From an uncultured Collinsella sp. (GTDB lineage Bacteria; Actinomycetota; Coriobacteriia; Coriobacteriales; Coriobacteriaceae), in assembly GCA_902493375.1 (NCBI GenBank), contig CABUPH010000002.1, positions 62,001 through 126,000 of the forward strand: DNA of 64,000 nucleotides, read 5' to 3'. The position numbers and the translations under genes are program-made. Positions within the stretch are counted from its first letter, which is position 1, and every line of letters begins with the position of its first letter. Under the pieces are notes generated by a model. It did no database searches. It was given only the letters and a program-made list of their open reading frames with translations, and was not told the origin of the DNA. Shown piece after piece: positions 8,616 through 18,049 of this stretch.

Positions 8616-9704
8616 CTACTCCAGGCAGGTCGGATCGTGGGGGTAGGCGTTGAGGATCTCTACACCGTCCTCGGTTACCAGGGCCAGGTCCTCGATGCGG
8701 ACGCCGGTGCGGCCGGGGAGGTAGATGCCCGGCTCGATGGAGAACGTCATCCCCGGCTCGATTACCTGCTCGTTGACGAGCGAGACGTCGCCGGGCTCGT
8801 GGTCCTGCAGGCCGATCGAGTGGCCCAGGCGATGCGTAAAGTACTTGCCGTAGCCCGCGTCCTCAATCACGTCGCGCGCGGCGCGGTCCAAGTCGCACAT
8901 GCGCACGCCCGGTGCGATGAGCGCCTCCGCGGCCTCGTTGGCACGACGCACGATGTCGTAGATGCGCACCGTCTCTTCGTCCGGTTCGCCCCAAAAGAAC
9001 GTGCGCGTCATGTCCGAACAGTAGTTGCGATGGCGGCCGCCGATGTCGAACAGCACCACGTTGCCGCGCTCGAGCACCGTGTCGTCGGGCTCGTGATGGG
9101 GGTCGCCGGCGTTGGCGCCAAAGCTTACGATGGGCGGGAAGCTAAAGCCCTCGCAGTCGTGCTTGCGGTACAGGCCGAGCATCTGGTCGGCAATTTCGCG
9201 CTCCGTCACGCCCTCGTGCACGAGCTTGATTGCGTCGGCCATCACGGCGTCGTTGGCAGCGGAGGACACGCGCATGAGCTCCTGTTCGGCGGCGTCTTTG
9301 TACGTGCGTGCTGCGGTGACGGCAAAGTCGCCCAAGAAGAACTCGCTTGCGGCGTTGCGCTCCATGAGGGGCATCAAAAAGCCGGAGCGCATGACGGTGT
9401 CGATGCCGAGCGGCTTGGTCGGATCGACCTCGCGCGCGATGGCGTCGGCCACGATGTCGGTATCGGTGTGGTAGGCAACGCGGGCGTTGTCGTACTCGGG
9501 CAGCTGGTGCAGTGCGTTGACCAGGATCACGGGCTCGGCATCGCGCGCGAGCAGCACGCCGCAAAAACGCTCGAACATATCGGCATAAAAGCCGGTCAGA
9601 TAATAGATCGACCACGGGTCGTTTACAAGCAGCTGCGCGCCGGGGCGCTGAGCCTCGAGCGCATCGAGCACGCGTGCCACACGCTGGTCATCGACATGTG
9701 CCAT
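8616..9704 (-). CDS. M24 family Xaa-Pro aminopeptidase
   Basis: Metallopeptidase of the pita-bread fold, removing N-terminal residues before proline. An N-terminal creatinase-like domain (about residues 1-130) precedes the catalytic domain. The five metal ligands are visible: two Asp in FDIGGRHRNYCSDMTRTFF, His in HRLGHSIGLQDHE, Glu in FSIEPGIYLP and Glu in GVRIEDLALV. I chose ATG 9704 (MAHVDDQ), preceded by AAAGGA; a longer ORF to 9752 has no good ribosome-binding site. The protein is then 362 aa, typical of PepP/PepQ-like enzymes in Gram-positives. It is convergent with folC and stands alone. Confidence 0.92.
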   Translation of the reverse strand: MAHVDDQRVARVLDALEAQRPGAQLLVNDPWSIYYLTGFYADMFERFCGVLLARDAEPVILVNALHQLPEYDNARVAYHTDTDIVADAIAREVDPTKPLGIDTVMRSGFLMPLMERNAASEFFLGDFAVTAARTYKDAAEQELMRVSSAANDAVMADAIKLVHEGVTEREIADQMLGLYRKHDCEGFSFPPIVSFGANAGDPHHEPDDTVLERGNVVLFDIGGRHRNYCSDMTRTFFWGEPDEETVRIYDIVRRANEAAEALIAPGVRMCDLDRAARDVIEDAGYGKYFTHRLGHSIGLQDHEPGDVSLVNEQVIEPGMTFSIEPGIYLPGRTGVRIEDLALVTEDGVEILNAYPHDPTCLE

Positions 9705-9861
9705 GAAACATCCTTTCACTAGGGTGCCACCATGGTATCCCATGCCCGGCACATGGGGACGTTCCTTTTATGCCGGCACTTTGGGACACTCCTTGGTCTG
9801 ATGCCTCCTGAGGCGTGCAAAAGTAGCTAAAAGAGCACCGTCCCAAAATGACTACTTTGGC

Positions 9862-10254
9862 TTATTCGATGTCCATGCTAGCGACTAGGTTGATGTTGGT
9901 GTCTAGGAGGTTCTCCAGCACGACGTCGCCCATGCGGATGGGAGCGTTGACGACCAGGCCGCGGATGAGGTCCATCGCCTGGGCGTGGAGCGCCAGCGGG
10001 ATGGCTTCGGCCGTGCGAACGGGCAGCAGTGCCTCGTCGCCGCCAGATACGGCTACGGTCGTCGTGAGCACGCGCATGGGGCAGGTGAGCTCCTGGTGCG
10101 CGAATTTATCGCCGCGCGGGCAGCTGTTGCCGGTCACGGAGCGCACCGCCGCCACGCTGCCGTCGTCATCGCGCTCGGCCTCAACCGTCAGGAGGCATTC
10201 GGATGGACAGGTGGTGCAGTTGAACTGCAACGTCTCGGTTGCGGTATTGCTCAT
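9862..10254 (-). CDS. DUF1667 cysteine-rich protein, last gene of flavoenzyme operon
   Basis: A 130-aa DUF1667-type protein. Visible are CTTCPSEC near the N-terminus and a further Cys in NSCPRGDKF, a likely four-Cys iron-sulfur or metal site. The family is almost always encoded behind GlpA-like and pyridine-nucleotide-disulfide oxidoreductase genes, as here. It is probably an electron-transfer subunit of that complex. It starts 4 nt after the stop of the preceding gene, so it is cotranscribed. The role is inferred from context, not demonstrated. Confidence 0.85.
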   Translation of the reverse strand: MSNTATETLQFNCTTCPSECLLTVEAERDDDGSVAAVRSVTGNSCPRGDKFAHQELTCPMRVLTTTVAVSGGDEALLPVRTAEAIPLALHAQAMDLIRGLVVNAPIRMGDVVLENLLDTNINLVASMDIE

Positions 10255-10258
10255 GGCC

Positions 10259-11629
10259 TTATGCCTCCTCTACAGGGTCGACGGATAGAACAATTTCGCT
10301 ATCTCCCAGGTCGATTGCTCGCTGAATCACTTTTGCCGGCAGCGGGAAGCTTTCCATAACGCTCGGCTTAAAGGCGCGGATCTTTCCGGCGAACAGTTCC
10401 TCGCCGTTAGCCAGGATTCGCACGCGGGCGGCATCGACAGGCCGGCGCACGCGGAAGTTGAGCTTGGTGAGCCCGACGGTTGTGATACGCCCCGGAAGTG
10501 CGTAGCCGGCAATGCCGGCGGGGGAGACCGTGAGCTCGCAGCTCGCGCTCGCAGCGTCAGCCTCGTCGCCCAGCGCCCATGCCGCCGCAGCCGCGCCAGC
10601 GCGCTCGGACTCGGTCGTCACGTTATCAGCCAGGTCGTGCACGTGCAGCACGTTGCCGCAGGCAAAGATGCCCGGCACGCCCGTTTGCAGGCTCTGGTCC
10701 ACCACGGCGCCGCGCGTGCGCGGATCCAGCTCCACGCCCGCGGCCACCGAAAGCTCGTTCTCGGGAATCAATCCCACCGAGAGCAGCAGCGTGTCGCACG
10801 GAACGACGCGCTCGGTCCCCGGAATGGGCGCCAGGAGTTCGTCGACCTGGCTGACCTCGACGGCCTCCACGCGGTCATACCCGATCACACGCGTGACCGT
10901 TGTCGACAGATGCAGCGGAATGCCAAAATCGTCCAGGCAGTTCTTGACGTTGCGGCGCAGGCCGTTGGCGTACGGCATAAGCTCGTACACGCCCTCGACC
11001 GAAATCCCCTCGAGCGTGCAGCGGCGCGCCATGATTAGCCCAATGTCGCCCGAGCCCAATATGACGGCGCGCGAGCCGGGTTTGAGGTTGTCGATATTGA
11101 TGTATCGCTGCGCCAGGCCGGCCGAAAATACGCCGGCGGGACGGCTGCCGGGAATCTTGATCTCGCTGCGCGTACGCTCGCGGCAACCCATGGCAAGGAC
11201 GACGGCACGTCCTGTGAGTTGCAACATGCCGGCGGGATTCATGAGCGTGACGGTGTGGGCCGCGGCCTTGCGCGAGTCCGGTGCGTCCGAGCCCCCGTCA
11301 ATCCCAATCACCATGCTGTCCAAGAACAGAGCAATGTCGGTGTCGCGCACCTGGTCGATAAACCGCTGCGCGTACTCGGGACCGGTGAGTTCCTGCTTAA
11401 AGTGCGAAAGGCCAAAACCGGGGTGGATGCACTGGCGGAGGATTCCGCCCAGGTGCTGCTCGCGCTCCACGATGGCTACGCGCACGCCTGCCTTGTGCGC
11501 GGCAAGCGCGGCCGCCATGCCGGCAGGTCCGCCGCCGATAATGACCACGTCGAAGGCCTGCGTCGGCACCGCACCGCCACGGCAGCAGCCAGCACCCGGC
11601 ACCGCGTCCATCTCGATATCCGTCGCCAT
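10259..11629 (-). CDS. NAD(P)/FAD-dependent oxidoreductase, second operon gene
   Basis: A 456-aa flavoprotein of the pyridine nucleotide-disulfide oxidoreductase superfamily. The FAD-binding GGGPAGMAAALAAHKAG lies at about residues 31-47. A second Rossmann motif, GSGDIGLIMARR, lies near 193 for NAD(P)H, and the FAD-closing segment is GIFACGNVLHVHD. An upstream CCRGG (residues 15-19) and CIHPGFG (after GGILRQ) are seen in partners of GlpA-like dehydrogenases. It starts just before the upstream gene's end on the minus strand and is followed within 4 nt by the DUF1667 gene. It probably shuttles electrons from the GlpA-like subunit. The exact acceptor cannot be read from sequence. Confidence 0.88.
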   Translation of the reverse strand: MATDIEMDAVPGAGCCRGGAVPTQAFDVVIIGGGPAGMAAALAAHKAGVRVAIVEREQHLGGILRQCIHPGFGLSHFKQELTGPEYAQRFIDQVRDTDIALFLDSMVIGIDGGSDAPDSRKAAAHTVTLMNPAGMLQLTGRAVVLAMGCRERTRSEIKIPGSRPAGVFSAGLAQRYINIDNLKPGSRAVILGSGDIGLIMARRCTLEGISVEGVYELMPYANGLRRNVKNCLDDFGIPLHLSTTVTRVIGYDRVEAVEVSQVDELLAPIPGTERVVPCDTLLLSVGLIPENELSVAAGVELDPRTRGAVVDQSLQTGVPGIFACGNVLHVHDLADNVTTESERAGAAAAAWALGDEADAASASCELTVSPAGIAGYALPGRITTVGLTKLNFRVRRPVDAARVRILANGEELFAGKIRAFKPSVMESFPLPAKVIQRAIDLGDSEIVLSVDPVEEA

Positions 11630-11630
11630 C

Positions 11631-13091
11631 CTAGCGCACCCCCTTCAAAGGTCCCTCAACCAGCCATGAGCCGGCATCCTCCAGCAGCACCTCGCTGGGG
11701 TCGCACCCCAGCTCGCGGGCAAGAATCGCCACCACACGGCTCTGACAAAAACCGCTCTGGCACCGACCCATGCCCGCACGGCAGCGGCGTTTGACGCCCT
11801 CGACCGAAACCGCACCCGGCTGGCGCTGAATCGCGGCCACAATCTCGGCCTCGGGCACCGTCTCGCAGCGGCAAACGATTTGCCCCCACGCGGGGTCGGA
11901 CTCGATCAACTCTTCCTTGCGAGCAAGCGACGCGCGGTCAAAGTCGTCCGGCGCGCGACGAATCGGGTCCCAATCGGCGCGCTCGTGCAAAGTCACACCG
12001 GCTTCGCGCAGCACCTGTTCCATGCGCTCGGCAATGGCCGGGGCGCTCGCCACGCCCGGCGACTGAATGCCCGCCGCCTGGAACAGCCCCGGCACCACGG
12101 CCGACTGCCCAATAAAGAAGTCGTTCGTTCCCTGAATGACCGGACGCCCGCCGGCAAACGCGCGCACCAAGCGGCGCGTGTCCAGATCGGGCACCAGCTT
12201 GCGCGCGCCGGTCAGCAGAGCGTTGACATCGCCCGCGTAGGTCTGCGTGTCGCCCGGCTCGCGCTCGGCGGCGGTCGCGGTGATCACTGTGTTGCCATGC
12301 ACCGTGCCCGTTACGATGACGCCCTTCGACACCGGCGTCGGCACCGGGTAGAGCGGCATCAGCGCGCGCGGCTCCTTGTCCAGCACCACGATGTTGCCCT
12401 GGCGCCAGACCATCTGGAACTCCTCGGCGCCCGCCATGTGCGAGATGTCTGCTGCCCCGTTACCTGCGGCGTTAATCAGATAGCGGCAGCGCACGGTACC
12501 GGCTGGCGTCGTCAGTGTAAAGCGCGCGGCCCCGTCGCTGCTCGACCCCAAAACCTCAATCGCCTCCACCGGCGCGGACCTCATAAACGTCACGCCGTTG
12601 GCCACGGCGTTCTCCAGCGCGGCTATGGCTACCTCAAAGGGGTCGACGTAGCCGGTCGAGGGGCACCATAGCGCGCACGTGGCCTGGGCACTGGCACGCG
12701 GCTCCAGCTCGCGGATACGCTCGGGGCCAATGATCGTCAGCTCGGGCACGCCGTTGGCAAGACCGTTCTGGCGCAGCTGCTCCAGGTGCGCGCGGTCCTC
12801 GTCGCTAAAGCCCAGCACCATCGACCCGGTGCGGCAGAACAGAAATCCCAGCTCCTGGGCCCACGCACTGTACAGCTCGCATCCGCGGGCGTTGACCTGC
12901 GCCTTAACCGTGCCCGGCGCCGGGTCGTAGCCGGCGTGCACCAGGCCGCCGTTGGCCTTTGACGCGCCCAACGCAATGTCGTTGGCCGCCTCGACCACGC
13001 AAATGGACAGGTCATAGCGCGCGAGCTGCCGCGCGATAGCACATCCGGTAATGCCCGCGCCCACAATCGCGATATCAAACGTTTCCGTCAC
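11631..13091 (-). CDS. GlpA-like FAD-dependent dehydrogenase with C-terminal [2Fe-2S] BFD domain
   Basis: A 486-aa DAO-type flavoprotein. The N-terminal FAD site is VGAGITGCAIARQLARYD. The substrate domain has KANGGLVHAGYD, as in anaerobic glycerol-3-phosphate dehydrogenases. The C-terminal 80 residues form a bacterioferritin-associated-ferredoxin-like [2Fe-2S] domain with C407-x-C409 and C444-x4-C449. The start is GTG 13091 (GTG ACG GAA ACG), preceded by GGGAGG. It is the first gene of a tight three-gene operon with the FAD/NAD oxidoreductase and DUF1667 genes. Glycerol-3-phosphate is the likely substrate, but L-2-hydroxyglutarate-type relatives cannot be excluded. Confidence 0.88.
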   Translation of the reverse strand: MTETFDIAIVGAGITGCAIARQLARYDLSICVVEAANDIALGASKANGGLVHAGYDPAPGTVKAQVNARGCELYSAWAQELGFLFCRTGSMVLGFSDEDRAHLEQLRQNGLANGVPELTIIGPERIRELEPRASAQATCALWCPSTGYVDPFEVAIAALENAVANGVTFMRSAPVEAIEVLGSSSDGAARFTLTTPAGTVRCRYLINAAGNGAADISHMAGAEEFQMVWRQGNIVVLDKEPRALMPLYPVPTPVSKGVIVTGTVHGNTVITATAAEREPGDTQTYAGDVNALLTGARKLVPDLDTRRLVRAFAGGRPVIQGTNDFFIGQSAVVPGLFQAAGIQSPGVASAPAIAERMEQVLREAGVTLHERADWDPIRRAPDDFDRASLARKEELIESDPAWGQIVCRCETVPEAEIVAAIQRQPGAVSVEGVKRRCRAGMGRCQSGFCQSRVVAILARELGCDPSEVLLEDAGSWLVEGPLKGVR

Positions 13092-13108
13092 AGTGCCTCC
13101 CAGAAGAG

Positions 13109-13123
13109 TTGACAGGCTGTCAA
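13109..13123. promoter_or_regulatory. 15-bp palindromic operator candidate upstream of the flavoenzyme operon
   Basis: TTGACAGGCTGTCAA is a perfect 7-bp inverted repeat around one base, 18 nt before the GTG start of the GlpA-like gene. Its size and place suit a dimeric repressor. The regulator is unknown. Confidence 0.5.
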
Positions 13124-13280
13124 TTGTCTATCCTACGGTCTGCACGCCCCCAGCGCGGCGGCAATGCGGCGAACAGCCCCGCAACATCCGCCAACGGCAG
13201 GCGAGGGGAGACCCAGCACGAACGTCGTCCTTGCCAGACCGCGGGCATAACCACCCAAGCTCGCGGTCGATGCCGCTACC

Positions 13281-13782
13281 TGTTACAGATCGAGATGTTG
13301 AGTCCACAGTCATACATTCGTCTCGATCTGTAACAGGAAGAGGGGGATTTGGGGTCAAGTTGTTACAGATCGAGATGTTTGGCGGGTAGGTTGCCCCTTT
13401 GTCTCGATCTGTAACATGTGGACCCGTTTTTGGTGAGTTACTGTTACAGATTGAGACATTGGGATTGGACGTTTCCCTTTGTCTAAATCTGTAACAGTAA
13501 GACGGGATTTTGGACCCTAGGTGTTACAGATTTAGAAAAATGGTCGGGTTGGTTTTCGTTTGTCTCGATCTGTAACAGTAAGGTGCGGATTCGGGGTCTA
13601 GATGTTACAGATCGAGATGTTTGACGGGCGGGTTCAACGTTTGTCTCGATCTGTAACATCTGGGACCGATTTTGTTGAGTTAGTGTTACAGATTGAGATT
13701 GAAGTCGGGGAGAGTTTCGTTTGTCTCGATCTGTAACACCAAGCCGCGGATCCCGCCCCTACCTGTTACAGATTGAGATGTT
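13281..13782. repeat. array of 13 alternating inverted half-repeats, 40-bp period
   Basis: Fifteen-base half-repeats, TGTTACAGATCGAGA or its complement, strictly alternate in orientation. Left halves start at 13281, 13361, 13442, 13522, 13603, 13684 and 13764. Right halves start at 13321, 13402, 13482, 13563, 13644 and 13724. All spacers are 25-26 nt, and those from a right half to the next left half are always exactly 25 nt. The whole pattern repeats every 80-81 bp. Spacers are diverged but related, for example GGATTTGGGGTC-like or GACCCGTTTTTGGTGAG-like. No ORF of note and no cas genes are present. It occupies the divergent gap between the flavoenzyme operon and the zinc-ribbon gene. Confidence 0.95.
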
Positions 13783-13879
13783 TGTGTCCGCGGCGGCCCC
13801 GCGCCCGGCCGTGGTCCCATATAAACAAACCCCGTGGTAAACTTGACCGAGCTATAACTACCCCGAAAGGTATATCCCC

Positions 13880-14311
13880 ATGTCCAAGTACATCTCCGAG
13901 CTCATGTCGCCGCAGCTTATGGGCGTCATCTATGCCTTCATCGGCTTTATCATCGCCCTGTATGTGCTGTCGGTCGTCTATGTGTTCATCGACGCTCGCC
14001 GCCGCGGTGCCAGCGCCTACGTGGCATGGGGCATCATCGCGCTCATCCCGTTTGTGGGCCTCATCGCCTACCTGGTCCTGCGCCCGCACTCCTACGCGGC
14101 CGACCGCGAGGAGCAGGAGCTGGACATGGCCCTGCGCGAGCGTCAGCTTGCCCAGTACGGTACCTGCCCGCAGTGCGGCGCGCCCATCGAGAAGGACTTT
14201 GTCGTCTGCCCGGTGTGCGACACGCAGGTTCGCAACGTGTGCCCCAGCTGCCATCGTCCGCTCGATGCGCACTGGAAGGTCTGCCCGTACTGCCGAACTC
14301 GCATCCAGTAA
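13880..14311 (+). CDS. membrane-anchored double zinc-ribbon protein
   Basis: A 143-aa protein of unknown function. Two hydrophobic segments (about residues 13-36 and 46-66) look like transmembrane helices with a short basic loop (DARRRGASA) between them, resembling the PLDc_N/two-helix anchor. A short charged helix follows. The C-terminus holds zinc ribbons: CPQCGAPI, CPVCDTQ, CPSCHRP and CPYCRTRI, enough for two four-Cys sites. The start ATG 13880 has AAAGG 12-16 nt upstream, a rather long spacing. It stands alone before thrS. Such proteins are common in Coriobacteriia; I cannot assign a role. Confidence 0.85.
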   Translation: MSKYISELMSPQLMGVIYAFIGFIIALYVLSVVYVFIDARRRGASAYVAWGIIALIPFVGLIAYLVLRPHSYAADREEQELDMALRERQLAQYGTCPQCGAPIEKDFVVCPVCDTQVRNVCPSCHRPLDAHWKVCPYCRTRIQ

Positions 14312-14433
14312 CGCATCCATCGCCGGGCCGGCCGCAAGCACGAGCGCCCCGGGGCACCATCGCAGGCGCCCCGAACAAGCACCGCAAGCCGCGCACCCAC
14401 ACCCCACACGATGAAGCATGCGTAGAAAATCGC

Positions 14434-14462
14434 CCGCCGTGCCATTAAGGTGCGGCGGGCGC
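14434..14462. terminator. GC hairpin between zinc-ribbon gene and thrS
   Basis: CGCCCGCCG and CGGCGGGCG pair across about 13 nt, immediately before the thrS promoter candidate. Only a short T-poor tail follows, so terminator function is tentative. Confidence 0.4.
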
Positions 14463-14490
14463 TTGTATACCAAGGCAACCTGCCTATAAT
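14463..14490 (+). promoter_or_regulatory. candidate promoter of thrS
   Basis: TTGTAT (14463-14468), a 16-nt spacer and TATAAT (14485-14490) give a near-consensus sigma-A promoter about 92 nt before the thrS start. No T-box features (AGGGTGGNACCGCG-like) are visible in the leader. Confidence 0.55.
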
Positions 14491-14581
14491 GATGCAAGTC
14501 AAAAACGCCGCGCCTGCAAGCGCCGCACCAGCGCCAGGCGCACGCACTTGCACCAGGCATCCGAGAGGAGAAAACATACCC

Positions 14582-16345
<1,764 letters not shown>

Positions 16346-16370
16346 GGCAAGCTTTACGATAATTAACAAA

Positions 16371-16403
16371 GGCGACCGTCCACAAAGGGCGGTCGCCTTT
16401 TTT
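16371..16403 (+). terminator. intrinsic terminator of thrS
   Basis: An 11-bp stem, GGCGACCGTCC/GGGCGGTCGCC, with an ACAAA loop is followed by T6. This is a textbook rho-independent terminator. Confidence 0.9.
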
Positions 16404-16419
16404 AGTGCCTAAAGAAGAA

Positions 16420-16445
16420 AAGCCGCTGGTTGAGCGGCTTTTTTT
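16420..16445. terminator. second terminator hairpin
   Basis: AAGCCGCT/AGCGGCTT with a 5-nt loop is followed by T5 on the plus strand. It insulates the polysaccharide locus from thrS. Confidence 0.7.
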
Positions 16446-16458
16446 GTTGCACAAAAAG

Positions 16459-16580
16459 GTACAGGTTTTTGTATCTTTCGACATAGGCCATTATACGAGC
16501 AATTAATCCGCGTTTGCCCAGATTGCGCAAAATGTACTGCCCGTAGATACATCTCCATACCCCTCTACAAAAACCTGTAC
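16459..16580. repeat. inverted repeat spanning the loaP leader
   Basis: GTACAGGTTTTTGTA (16459-16473) and its perfect complement (16566-16580) lie 92 nt apart, with further partial matching of flanking A/T runs. The right copy ends 92 nt before the loaP start. It may be another mobile palindrome, or a leader structure relevant to antitermination. The remaining bases of this 327-nt gap show no ORF. Confidence 0.6.
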
Positions 16581-16672
16581 TTTTGCGACTGCGCCTAGCT
16601 GCGAGCGAGAAGCCTGTTCTAAACGCCCCTGCATTTGCGTGCACCGCAAAGACAAGAAAAGGGGGCGAGAAC

Positions 16673-17263
16673 ATGGAACAGACGGCACGGCGCCAAGAGC
16701 AGCTGCCGGGCGCATTTAACGGCGCCACCACCAACTGCCAGCGCGGCCGCGTCCGCTGGTATCTGGTTCACACCCCCAATGGTAAAGAGCGCGAGATCTG
16801 CGAAAAGGTCCGCTGCATTGTCCCGCGCAACCTTATGCAGGACGCTTTTGTGATGCAAAAGGAGTTCTGGTTTAAGCGGGACGGCGCCTGGTCGCTCCAA
16901 ACCAAACCCATGTACAAGGAATACTTCTTCGTCGCCACGCACGATGCCGCCGCGCTCGATAAGGCCCTGGCCCAGTTGAGCTTTGGCTGCCGCATCGCCG
17001 GCAGTAGGGAGCGGGCGTACATGCCCATGCCGGACGATGCGCAGGATTGGTACCGCAGCGTGCTGGACGACGACGGCGTGGTGCGCAACAGCGTCGCCCG
17101 CATAGAAGACGGCGTGCTGCACATAGAGCAGGGCCCACTTGTGGGGCAAGAGGCCCGTGTGCACAAGATCGACCGTCATAAACGCTGGTGCCTAGTGGAC
17201 GTAGGCGAAGGCGACTCCGCTTTTAGGGAGCTGCTTCCGCTGGACGTTCCCAGCAAAACGTAA
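16673..17263 (+). CDS. loaP: LoaP-type NusG paralog, operon antiterminator
   Basis: A 196-aa specialised NusG homolog. The N-terminal NGN domain starts RWYLVHTPNGKEREICEKV (about residues 28-46), and the C-terminal KOW-type segment is GPLVGQEARVHKIDRHKRWCLVD (about 152-175). LoaP proteins promote processive transcription of long biosynthetic operons by acting on RNA polymerase with a leader RNA hairpin. The gene stands first in a polysaccharide cluster of about 10 kb, exactly the expected context. The start ATG 16673 follows GGGGGCGAG. Housekeeping NusG would be shorter in its middle part and sit beside secE/rplK, so this is a paralog. Confidence 0.85.
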   Translation: MEQTARRQEQLPGAFNGATTNCQRGRVRWYLVHTPNGKEREICEKVRCIVPRNLMQDAFVMQKEFWFKRDGAWSLQTKPMYKEYFFVATHDAAALDKALAQLSFGCRIAGSRERAYMPMPDDAQDWYRSVLDDDGVVRNSVARIEDGVLHIEQGPLVGQEARVHKIDRHKRWCLVDVGEGDSAFRELLPLDVPSKT

Positions 17264-17296
17264 GGGAGACGTTGCACCGGCTATTCGTTCGCATTT

Positions 17297-18049
17297 TTGA
17301 ATTTACCGATTGGGGGATCCCTGGGGAACGGGGACGTAAGTTTGACTGTGGCTGCTAAAGAAGTAACAGAGAGCTTTGCATTAACGGGGGATGCACTGGC
17401 TATCTATCAGATTAAGCCGAGCGGTACGCTTGGCTACCGCTTTGTTAAGAGGCTGTTTGACCTTGTGTTCAGTCTTTTGATGAGTGCCCTGTTGCTTATT
17501 CCTATTGCAGTGGTTTGCGCGCTCATTAGCCTTGAATCGCCCGGCAGCCCTATGTATACGCAAGAGCGCATTGGCAAGGGCGGAAAGACCATCAAAATTT
17601 TTAAGCTTCGCAGCATGGTCGCCGATGCAGGCGATGTGCAGAAGTATTTGAGCCCTGAGCAGATTCATCAGTGGGAAGTCGAGCGCAAGGTCGACGATGA
17701 CCCCCGTATTACCAAGATTGGTCAGTTCATTCGAAATTGTTCTATCGATGAAATGCCGCAGTTTCTTAATGTGCTTAATGGCGACCTGTCTGTTATTGGG
17801 CCTCGCCCCATTACGTGGGATGAGCTAAATCAGCATTTTACAGATGAAGAAAAGGCCGAGTTGCTCTCTGTCCAGCCTGGCATTACCGGTTTATGGCAGG
17901 CAACTGATCGTAATGAAGCGACGTTTGAGAGTGGCCTGCGCCAGAAGATTGAACTTCGTTACGTGCAGAACCGCTGCTTCCGTATGGACTGGAAATGCTT
18001 TACCGGCACCTTCGGTGCAATGTTCGGCAAGGAGAGGACGGGTCGTTAA
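17297..18049 (+). CDS. polyprenyl-phosphate glycosyl-1-phosphate transferase (priming sugar transferase)
   Basis: A 250-aa bacterial sugar transferase that loads the first sugar phosphate onto undecaprenyl phosphate. After a variable N-terminus it shows KRLFDLVFSLLMSALLL, a membrane segment (about residues 50-75). The core motifs are QERIGKGGKTIKIFKLRSM, DPRITKIGQFIRN, DEMPQFLNVLNGDLSVIGPRP and the C-terminal PGITGLWQ. It is the short single-membrane-segment form, not the five-TM WbaP form. The start is uncertain: TTG 17297, TTG 17342 and GTG 17348 are all in frame, and GGGGAACGGGGACG favours the later ones. The stop abuts the next gene. Confidence 0.92.
   Translation: MNLPIGGSLGNGDVSLTVAAKEVTESFALTGDALAIYQIKPSGTLGYRFVKRLFDLVFSLLMSALLLIPIAVVCALISLESPGSPMYTQERIGKGGKTIKIFKLRSMVADAGDVQKYLSPEQIHQWEVERKVDDDPRITKIGQFIRNCSIDEMPQFLNVLNGDLSVIGPRPITWDELNQHFTDEEKAELLSVQPGITGLWQATDRNEATFESGLRQKIELRYVQNRCFRMDWKCFTGTFGAMFGKERTGR

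Noticed and set aside
13281..13782. CRISPR array
   Set aside because: Repeats alternate in orientation, are only 15 nt, spacers are related to each other, and no cas gene is nearby.
14450..14581. N-terminal extension of thrS carrying a TGS domain
   Set aside because: The in-frame sequence is Ala/Pro/Arg-rich without TGS motifs and lies upstream of a ribosome-binding site.
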